The notes under the pieces: model-generated
What the model saw: only the letters and a program-made list of their open reading frames with translations
What the model was told of the DNA's origin: nothing
Database searches by the model: none
In this document: positions 6,544 to 11,567 of the stretch, in pieces
Layout of the letters: each line of letters begins with the position of its first letter
Position numbering within the stretch: the stretch's first letter is position 1
Made by a program: the position numbers and the translations under genes
Origin: Kiritimatiellia bacterium
Lineage (GTDB): Bacteria; Verrucomicrobiota; Kiritimatiellia; SLAD01
Assembly (NCBI GenBank): GCA_007125875.1
Contig: SLCI01000162.1
Coordinates: forward strand, 1-11,567
DNA: 11,567 nucleotides
Reading direction: 5' to 3'

Positions 6544-7608
6544 CTAACGCCTGAATTGATCCAAATTCGGCATTCCGCCGGGATTGATCTCGAGTTCTAC
6601 GACCTCTTCGCCGCGTAAGATGGAAATCATGACCGGTTCGCCCACCGTGTGCTGGAAAATCGCACGCCGAACTTCGAGTGCCGAGCTGACCGGTCGATTG
6701 TTGATGCGCTGAATAATATCGCCCCGCTCAATGCCGCCTGCCTCGGCCGGGCTGTTCCTGAAGACTTCTTGCACCTCCACCCCGTCGGCGGCGGGCTGCA
6801 TGAGCACCCCAATCCAAGGATGCGTAATTTCGCCTGTCGCGATTAAGGAGCCAGCCACGCGCATCGCTAGGTTCCCGGGCACCGCGAAACCAATGCCCAC
6901 ATTGCCGGCATCGCGCGCACCACCGCTATGGATCGCGGCATTAATCCCCACCATGCGACCGTCGGCATCAACCAATGGCCCGCCGCTGTTGCCCGGATTG
7001 ATCGGCGCTTGCGTTTGAATGAAGTCTTCGTATGGCAACATCCCGATGACGCGTCCCTTTTGGCTCACGATACCCATGGTGACGGTACTTGAGAGATTGA
7101 AGGGGGAACCAATCGCGATTGTGAATTCGCCCACGCGCAGCGCATCTGAATCGCCAAACTCAATCGCCTCAAATCGTATGTCGGGCTCAGCCAATATACG
7201 GACGACGGCCAGATCGGTGTGCGGATCGGTTCCGACCAGCTCGGCTTCGTACACGGTGCCATTATCGAGCACGACCTCAATTTGGCGGGCATTGTTGACA
7301 ACGTGATGACTCGTGAGCACGTACCCTTGTCGATCAATGATCACGCCGGAACCTTGACCCGGAATACGCCGCTCCATCCGGTAAAGCTGTCCGAAAAAGA
7401 AGTCGCGGGCCAGTTCGTGGCGGACGGCTTCCGTGCGTATGACGACGACAGAGGGCAGCACCTTTTCCACAATGTCCGCAATCTGGTCGCCAAATGCGCG
7501 CAGTGGATTCATCGGTGCGTCTTGTGCTGCGCGAGTTGTTAACGGCAAAACAACGAGCAACGTCGCCAATACGAGATATAAACGGATGCAAGTATTGCGT
7601 GTAATCAT
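6544..7608 (-). CDS. HtrA/DegP-family periplasmic serine protease with one PDZ domain
   Basis: This is an S1C-family trypsin-like protease that probably degrades or senses misfolded envelope proteins. A Sec signal peptide covers about residues 1-27 (charged MITRNTCIR, hydrophobic core, cleavage near TRAAQ). The protease domain shows GQGSGVIID, then the triad: His102 in SHHVV, Asp132 in HTDLAVV and Ser208 in NPGNSGGP. FAVP near 241-244 closes the domain, and one PDZ domain follows from about 265 to 348 (PWIGV, NSPAEAGG, GDIIQRINNRPV). With 354 residues and a single PDZ domain it has the architecture of DegS or short HtrA proteins rather than two-PDZ DegP/DegQ, but unlike DegS the N-terminus looks like a cleavable signal. 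It is the first gene of the minus-strand array, divergent from the ExeA-like gene. No clear ribosome binding site precedes the ATG. Confidence 0.92.
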   Translation of the reverse strand: MITRNTCIRLYLVLATLLVVLPLTTRAAQDAPMNPLRAFGDQIADIVEKVLPSVVVIRTEAVRHELARDFFFGQLYRMERRIPGQGSGVIIDRQGYVLTSHHVVNNARQIEVVLDNGTVYEAELVGTDPHTDLAVVRILAEPDIRFEAIEFGDSDALRVGEFTIAIGSPFNLSSTVTMGIVSQKGRVIGMLPYEDFIQTQAPINPGNSGGPLVDADGRMVGINAAIHSGGARDAGNVGIGFAVPGNLAMRVAGSLIATGEITHPWIGVLMQPAADGVEVQEVFRNSPAEAGGIERGDIIQRINNRPVSSALEVRRAIFQHTVGEPVMISILRGEEVVELEINPGGMPNLDQFRR

Positions 7609-7699
7609 AGTGAGGACATTACGTTACCCCTGCCGCATTATCCAACAGAAAACGCGGCATCGCTGGACAGTCACCTTTTACCCTAGCTATACTACGCCG
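7609..7699. promoter_or_regulatory. Divergent promoter region between the htrA-like and exeA-like genes, with an inverted repeat
   Basis: The 91 bases between the two start codons must hold promoters in both directions. The rightward one is strong and listed separately. Leftward, GATAAT on the minus strand at 7642-7637 could be a -10 box, about 28 bases before the htrA-like ATG, but I find no matching -35 box, so it is weak or needs an activator. An inverted repeat TGCCGC (7631-7636) / GCGGCA (7654-7659), spaced 17 bases, overlaps that -10 box and ends 4 bases before the rightward -35 box, where a regulator could affect both directions. The operator role is inference. Confidence 0.4.
7664..7693 (+). 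promoter_or_regulatory. Sigma70-type promoter for the exeA-gspB pair, predicting a leaderless transcript
   Basis: TGGACA at 7664-7669 matches the -35 consensus at five of six positions. After an 18-base spacer, TATACT at 7688-7693 matches the -10 consensus at five of six. Transcription normally starts 6-8 bases after the -10 box, here about 7699-7701, which coincides with the ATG at 7700. No Shine-Dalgarno sequence can be placed before that ATG, which fits translation from a leaderless mRNA. Confidence 0.6.
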
Positions 7700-8518
7700 A
7701 TGTACTTGGATTTCTATGGTTTGGCTGAGCACCCGTTTCATGTCACGCCCGACCCACATTTTATTTTTTGGACGGAGCAACATCGCGATGCGCTGGATCA
7801 TTTGCTCTACGGGATCACTGAACGCAAGGGGTTCGTGGAACTAACCGGTGAGGTGGGCACCGGCAAAACCACGCTGTGTCGCGTGTGCCTCGAAGAGCTT
7901 GGGGAAGAGGTAGATACCGCCTTGGTGCTCAATCCGTTCTTGTCCGAGGAGCAGTTGTTGCGAGCGCTGATCGCTGACTTCGGATTATCAACCGACGCCA
8001 CCGACTTGCTGAGCTGCATCCAAGCCCTTTACGAGTTTCTCCTTGCCCGGCATGACGCCGGACGCACGGTGGTGGTTTTTATCGATGAGGCACAAAATCT
8101 GCCACTCAAAACCATGGAGCAATTGCGGTTGCTTTCAAACTTCGAAACGGATCAGGCCAAGCTTTTACAAGTTGTCTTGTGCGGCCAACCGGAGTTGCGT
8201 CAACGCTTGCGCCAGCCGGAACTACGGCAATTGCGTCAGCGCATCTCGGTCCGATTCACGCTGGGCCCCTTGAACGAGCAGGACACGGCACGTTACATCG
8301 GGCATCGATTAGCCATTGCGGCGAGTGGTGCGATGCCTAAAATCGAATTTACTGAAGCAGCGATATGGATGATTTATGGTCACAGTAGGGGATGCCCACG
8401 CTTGATCAACGCGCTAGTAGACCATTCGTTGATCGCAGGATATGTTAATCAAAGTCATGTGATTGATCAGGCCTGTCTTCATCGAGCAATCGCACAGTTG
8501 GAAGGAGACCACAGATGA
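7700..8518 (+). CDS. ExeA/GspA-like AAA ATPase (type II secretion-associated)
   Basis: The 272-residue protein begins with MYLDFYGLAEHPF and TPDP near 16-19, the hallmark N-terminus of the ExeA/GspA and related secretion ATPases. Walker A is GEVGTGKTT (50-58) and Walker B is VVVFIDEA (124-131), followed by LSNFET, the CGQPEL strand (161-166), a candidate arginine finger in RQRISVRF (179-186) and a sensor-2-like GCPRLIN (231-237). In Aeromonas, ExeA works with ExeB at the inner membrane to let the secretin pass and anchor in peptidoglycan. Full ExeA is about twice as long, with a membrane segment and a C-terminal peptidoglycan-binding part; this protein has only the ATPase half. Its partner follows with an ATGA overlap. 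ATG 7700 is chosen from homology; the frame is open further back but without family sequence. Other roles, such as pilus or exopolysaccharide export, remain possible. Confidence 0.85.
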   Translation: MYLDFYGLAEHPFHVTPDPHFIFWTEQHRDALDHLLYGITERKGFVELTGEVGTGKTTLCRVCLEELGEEVDTALVLNPFLSEEQLLRALIADFGLSTDATDLLSCIQALYEFLLARHDAGRTVVVFIDEAQNLPLKTMEQLRLLSNFETDQAKLLQVVLCGQPELRQRLRQPELRQLRQRISVRFTLGPLNEQDTARYIGHRLAIAASGAMPKIEFTEAAIWMIYGHSRGCPRLINALVDHSLIAGYVNQSHVIDQACLHRAIAQLEGDHR

Positions 8519-9537
8519 GTCTACTGGGAGATGCCTTAAGGCGTAAGCGCAAAGAAGAGGAAGAGAAGCCCCCGGAGGCCCAGCCGGCCGAGAAGAGGGT
8601 GATCAATCTGGAAGGATCGAGTCCATCCAGGCCCGCCGCGATCAAGAAGTCCTCCAGCATAAAGCCACCCGCGGAAGAGCCCGACCTGCGGGATGACTCT
8701 GAGCGCACAATTTCATGGCGCGAAGAGGTCAACGATGACGACCAGCCCGTTGCGGCGTCTGCTCCTAAGCCTGCGACACTGTCGAAGCCAAAAGTGCGAG
8801 CGGCTGCGCCGAGTCAATCGTTGTCGGTCCAAAAGCGCGAGTCGAAAACGAAGCCGCCGAGAAAGAAGCGTCGCGAATGGGTGGCTGCTTTCATTGTCTT
8901 CTTGTGCCTGCTATTGCTCGTGATGATCGGTGGCGTGATCTATCACTTGGTCGTGTATCGCGAAGATGCCGTCGATATGGTTTTTCAACGATTCTTCCCG
9001 GCAACGGAAACTTCCGAGCCTGTGGAGGTCGCGGCGGATCCTGAGCCGCGTGAGCGGACCAGTCGCGCCGCCCGATTGATCGATACCGCCACGCGTGCCA
9101 CGGATCAGGCCGCCGAACGGGCACGCGAAACGGACGAAGCGCTTGATCTTGGCGATTCGGATACCGTTACTCCATGGCCCGAACCGGAGCCAGTGATTGA
9201 GCCCGAACCGGTTGAGACGCCTCGCCCCACGACGCCCGTTGAAGCGGACGCAAGTCCGCAGACGCCGATTCAGGAACAAGCCTCCGTGGCCGATGAGGAG
9301 GTCGTTGCGACGGAAGAGGCTCCAGCCGCAGCGCCGATAGAGTCCGACGTAGTGGTTTGGCCTGAATTGCGCGTTCAGGCGGCTATGGGTTCCGGAAGCA
9401 GCGGGTCAGCATTGGTGAACGGTCAATTAATCGATATGGGTAGCACCTTTCAAGGTGTGGAGTTGATCGAAATTACTACGCGCGGCGTGCGCGTTCGTTA
9501 CCACGACGAAGAGCGCATTATCCCCGTTCGTCGCTAG
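8515..9537 (+). CDS. GspB-like bitopic membrane protein (type II secretion assembly partner)
   Basis: The 340-residue protein begins MSLLGDALRRKRKEEEE, close to the MSLILDALKKAE-type start of GspB/ExeB and related proteins. A charged, disordered cytoplasmic segment (about 10-118) leads to a basic stretch (KKRR) and one membrane helix near 122-146. Next comes a periplasmic Pro/Glu-rich linker with repeated EPEPV (about 150-285), long enough to reach across peptidoglycan. The final 50 residues (about 290-340) match my memory of the GspB C-terminal domain: SALVNGQLIDMGSTFQGVELIEI then a GVRVRYHDEERIIPV end. A good ribosome binding site, AAGGAG at 8502-8507, sits 7 bases before the ATG, inside the ATPase gene. 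The ATGA overlap and adjacent ATPase match ExeA-ExeB pairing. The middle is too low in complexity to carry homology, so the call rests on both ends and context. Confidence 0.75.
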   Translation: MSLLGDALRRKRKEEEEKPPEAQPAEKRVINLEGSSPSRPAAIKKSSSIKPPAEEPDLRDDSERTISWREEVNDDDQPVAASAPKPATLSKPKVRAAAPSQSLSVQKRESKTKPPRKKRREWVAAFIVFLCLLLLVMIGGVIYHLVVYREDAVDMVFQRFFPATETSEPVEVAADPEPRERTSRAARLIDTATRATDQAAERARETDEALDLGDSDTVTPWPEPEPVIEPEPVETPRPTTPVEADASPQTPIQEQASVADEEVVATEEAPAAAPIESDVVVWPELRVQAAMGSGSSGSALVNGQLIDMGSTFQGVELIEITTRGVRVRYHDEERIIPVRR

Positions 9538-9726
9538 AAGCAGCGTATAGGGCCTGGCACTTCCGTCCTCGCCAACCGCCGGCCGCCCTTAAGTGGAGCG
9601 GTCCGAGGTCGCCGTAAGGCGGCAGGACCTTCCGTCTCCGTAATACTTGTTCCACATAAGCCTTTCTGATTAACTACGCGGCGATGAGCGCTAGCTCAAC
9701 CGGAATCATTTAAAGAGGACAGAAGA
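9538..9726 (+). promoter_or_regulatory. Structured intergenic leader upstream of argG
   Basis: No gene is visible in these 189 bases. Two consecutive hairpins can be drawn. The first spans 9581-9603: GGCCGCCC pairs with GGAGCGGTC through one bulged A and a TTAAGT loop. The second spans 9606-9630: AGGTC pairs with GACCT around an inner GCC-GTAA-GGC stem with a GNRA-type loop. CCTCG at 9567-9571 could instead pair with CGAGG at 9604-9608, which would break the second hairpin, so the region could switch. CTTCCGTC occurs twice (9560-9567 and 9629-9636). Neither hairpin is followed by a T tract, so a standard intrinsic terminator for gspB is not evident. A weak TTGTTC at 9647-9652 with TTAACT at 9670-9675 is the best argG promoter candidate I can see. 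Confidence 0.35.
9714..9719 (+). promoter_or_regulatory. Ribosome binding site of argG
   Basis: AGAGGA lies 7 bases before the argG ATG, a good Shine-Dalgarno match that fixes the start. Confidence 0.75.
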
Positions 9727-10917
9727 ATGAAAGTAGTATTAGCCTATTCAGGTGGTTTGGATACGTCGGTGATCATTCAGTGGTTGCTGGACGAATACAA
9801 AGCAGAAGTGATCGCCTTCGCAGCCGATTTGGGGCAGGAAGAGGAGTTGACGGGTTTGGATGAGAAAGCCCGCAACAGTGGTGCCTCCAAGGTATATATC
9901 GATGATTTGCGCGCGGAGTTCGCCAAAGATTTTGTCTTTCCCATGATTCGGGCTGGTGCGGTATATGAGTCGGGCTATCTGCTCGGGACCTCCATTGCGC
10001 GTCCGCTGATTTCGAAACGCATGATTGAAATCGTGCGCGAAAATGGTGCTGAGGCGATCAGTCATGGTGCGACAGGCAAGGGCAATGACCAAGTCCGCTT
10101 CGAAATCACGGCCTACGCGCTTGAGCCGGGCATCAAAATCATCGCCCCGTGGCGTGAGTGGGACTTTAAGTCGCGCACCGATCTGATCAACTACGCGAAG
10201 CAGCACAATATTCCGGTGCCCGTCACCGCCGCCAAGCCCTACAGTATGGATCGCAACCTGCTGCACATCAGTTTTGAAGGCGGCATTTTGGAGGATCCTT
10301 GGGCAGAGCCGCCGAAGGATATGTTCAAGTTGTCCGTCGCACCGGAAGACGCACCGGATACCCCTGAGGAAGTCACGATTGAGTTCGAGCGCGGCGATGC
10401 GGTGGCGATTAATGGTGAGCGTATGAGCCCGCTGGATGTCATGTTGACGCTGAATAAATTAGGTGGGCGTCATGGCATTGGCCGGGTTGACTTGGTGGAG
10501 AACCGCTTCGTCGGCATGAAGAGCCGCGGCGTGTATGAAACGCCCGGCGGCACGATTCTCTATCGTGCTCGTGAGGCCGTCGAACAATTGACGATGGATC
10601 GCGAAGTGCTGCATATGCGGGACAGCTTGGTGCCGCAGTATGCGAAACTTGTGTACAACGGATTCTGGTTTGCGCCGGAACGCGAAATGTTGCAAGCCGC
10701 GATGGATCAAGCGGCCGCCACCGTGAATGGTACGGCACGCTTGAAGCTGTTTAAGGGTAATTGCATCGTCGTCGGTCGCAAGGCGGACAAGTCCTTGTAT
10801 GATCCGGAGATCGCCACCTTTGAGGAAAGCGATGCCTACGATCAAAAGGATGCTGCCGGGTTCATTAAATTGAACGCGCTGCGTCTGCGCACGCGTGCAG
10901 CGATGCAACAGAAATAA
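9727..10917 (+). CDS. argG: Argininosuccinate synthase
   Basis: ArgG joins citrulline and aspartate with ATP to make argininosuccinate, the penultimate step of arginine synthesis. The 396-residue product has the usual length of the short bacterial form. The N-type ATP pyrophosphatase loop AYSGGLDTSV occupies residues 6-15. GATGKGNDQVRFE, the citrulline/aspartate-binding glycine loop, is near 115-127. The conserved YSMDRNLLHISFEGGILEDP stretch follows, in the usual place for the tetramer-forming synthetase domain, and SRGVYETPGGTIL comes later. No key residue appears missing. Its start has a good ribosome binding site. It follows gspB by 189 bases with a structured leader, suggesting its own expression, and is followed after 96 bases by lysA. 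I see no ARG box I would trust, and argH is not in the window. Confidence 0.97.
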   Translation: MKVVLAYSGGLDTSVIIQWLLDEYKAEVIAFAADLGQEEELTGLDEKARNSGASKVYIDDLRAEFAKDFVFPMIRAGAVYESGYLLGTSIARPLISKRMIEIVRENGAEAISHGATGKGNDQVRFEITAYALEPGIKIIAPWREWDFKSRTDLINYAKQHNIPVPVTAAKPYSMDRNLLHISFEGGILEDPWAEPPKDMFKLSVAPEDAPDTPEEVTIEFERGDAVAINGERMSPLDVMLTLNKLGGRHGIGRVDLVENRFVGMKSRGVYETPGGTILYRAREAVEQLTMDREVLHMRDSLVPQYAKLVYNGFWFAPEREMLQAAMDQAAATVNGTARLKLFKGNCIVVGRKADKSLYDPEIATFEESDAYDQKDAAGFIKLNALRLRTRAAMQQK

Positions 10918-10973
10918 AGCGAGCTTCTTGCTTTTCGCGTGTCCGGTCGTATCGTCGGCGCGCAGGTTTAGCA

Positions 10974-11001
10974 GCGCATCTCACGTCTATGTGATCTGCG
11001 C
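10974..11001 (+). other. Stem-loop between argG and lysA, adjoining the lysA ribosome binding site
   Basis: GCGCATCTCAC (10974-10984) and GTGATCTGCGC (10991-11001) pair as five plus four base pairs around a two-by-two internal loop, closing a GTCTAT loop. No T tract follows, so it is not a standard terminator. The stem ends 2 bases before the lysA AAAGGA and could influence ribosome access or argG mRNA 3'-end stability. Confidence 0.45.
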
Positions 11002-11003
11002 GG

Positions 11004-11009
11004 AAAGGA
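11004..11009 (+). promoter_or_regulatory. Ribosome binding site of lysA
   Basis: AAAGGA lies 4 bases before ATG 11014, slightly close but the best Shine-Dalgarno match. It supports that start over the out-of-frame ATGs nearby. Confidence 0.6.
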
Positions 11010-11013
11010 TTTC

Positions 11014-11567
11014 ATGTCAGCATTTACATATCGTAGCGGGGTACTGCATGCCGAAGATGTTTCGGTTGAAACGTTGGCGGAGGCGCATGGGACACCGTTG
11101 TACATCTATAGCCGATCGCATTTGATTGAGCAGTATGGCGCGTTGGCGGCGGCGATGAAGCCCGTGAAGCCTTCCATTTACTTTGCCATCAAGTCGAACT
11201 CGAATCTGGCGGTGATCCGGACACTCGCCGAGCAAGGTGCGGGTGCAGATGTCGTTTCGGGCGGTGAGCTCTATCGAGCGCGTCAAGCCGGTGTCCCCGC
11301 CGATCAGATTGTGTTTGCGGGTGTCGGCAAGACGGCCGAAGAGATCGATTATGCCCTCAGCGAGGATATCAAACTCTTTACAGTCGAATCGGAGCAGGAA
11401 CTTGAACGCATTGCTGAGCGAGCCGCGGCGACCGGACGCCTCGGTCGCGTGGCGATCCGGGTTAATCCGGATGTCGATCCGCACACACACAAATACACCA
11501 GTACCGGCAAGGCCGAGAATAAGTTCGGCGTGGATTTGTCGCGGGCCGAGCGCGCCTATGAGTTGGC
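11014..11567 (+). CDS. lysA: Diaminopimelate decarboxylase, 5' part (cut by the window edge)
   Basis: LysA is a fold-type III PLP enzyme that decarboxylates meso-diaminopimelate to lysine; its substrate is also a peptidoglycan building block. The first 184 residues are visible and the frame stays open to the edge. It starts MSAFTYRSGVLHAEDVSV, followed by GTPLYIYS at 26-33, then YFAIKSNSN with the PLP-binding Lys60, GADVVSGGELYRA near 77-89, VFAGVGKTAEEI, VESEQEL, and the RVNPDVDP...HKYTSTGKAENKFGVD stretch typical of the family. The SGGELYRA and GKAENKFGVD forms are those I associate with PVC bacteria. ATG 11014 has AAAGGA just upstream. It lies 96 bases after argG, separated by a stem-loop, and may be cotranscribed with it. 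Since related decarboxylases share this fold, the missing C-terminal half, with the substrate-binding CESxD motif, would settle the identity; I am fairly sure of LysA. Confidence 0.9.
   Translation, partial: MSAFTYRSGVLHAEDVSVETLAEAHGTPLYIYSRSHLIEQYGALAAAMKPVKPSIYFAIKSNSNLAVIRTLAEQGAGADVVSGGELYRARQAGVPADQIVFAGVGKTAEEIDYALSEDIKLFTVESEQELERIAERAAATGRLGRVAIRVNPDVDPHTHKYTSTGKAENKFGVDLSRAERAYEL

Noticed and set aside
7433..7699. N-terminal extension of the ExeA-like ATPase back to 7433
   Set aside because: The extension runs antisense through the htrA-like gene, has no family similarity, and the conserved MYLDFYGL start is at 7700.
11017..11490. 157-residue minus-strand open frame over lysA
   Set aside because: The plus strand encodes an unmistakable diaminopimelate decarboxylase there; the reverse frame is a shadow.
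1..11567. CRISPR array, tRNA, rRNA, prophage or defence system
   Set aside because: I looked for regularly spaced repeats, tRNA-like cloverleaf segments and nuclease, toxin or phage genes on both strands and saw none; every sizeable gene is housekeeping or envelope-related.

Overview
The window is ordinary-looking bacterial chromosome at roughly mid-50s % GC, densely coded, with ten protein genes (the last cut by the window edge) and no phage, plasmid, CRISPR, rRNA or tRNA signal. Several traits fit the PVC group (Verrucomicrobiota, Kiritimatiellota, Lentisphaerota) better than Gammaproteobacteria, although surA-pdxA-rsmA order is also gammaproteobacterial. These traits are a TlyA-type rRNA methyltransferase, a NAD kinase with GSTGHS where GSTAYS is common, a PdxA with GDINGVGPE where GDPAGIGPE is common, and an argG-lysA tandem whose LysA carries the SGGELYRA and GKAENKFGVD signatures. 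This placement is inference from remembered family motifs, not a database result.

Layout. Positions 1-312 hold no convincing gene, only a REP-like quasi-palindrome near 170-208. Next comes a plus-strand SLC13/DASS-type membrane transporter (313-1776) with unusual residues in its ion-binding motif. Between it and the convergent operon lies a MITE-like inverted-repeat element (1814-1937) flanked by an 8-bp direct repeat.

From 7608 down to 2005 runs a tightly packed minus-strand array read in the order htrA-like protease, tlyA, nadK, surA, pdxA, rsmA. Two junctions are 4-base ATGA overlaps, and the gaps are 17, 73 and 5 bases. It combines envelope protein quality control (HtrA, SurA), rRNA methylation (TlyA, RsmA) and cofactor synthesis (NAD kinase for NADP, PdxA for pyridoxal phosphate).

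A 91-base divergent intergenic region separates it from a plus-strand pair, an ExeA/GspA-like AAA ATPase and a GspB-like bitopic membrane protein, joined by another ATGA overlap. Their relatives act in type II secretion, helping the secretin through the peptidoglycan. The ATPase has a good sigma70-type promoter placed so that transcription would begin at its ATG, which predicts a leaderless mRNA.

Downstream, after a structured 189-base leader, are argG (argininosuccinate synthase) and the start of lysA (diaminopimelate decarboxylase), i.e. arginine and lysine/peptidoglycan-precursor synthesis. I found no clearly novel multi-gene system; the second-look items are the transporter motif, the MITE-like element, the predicted leaderless start and the RNA structures before argG and lysA.
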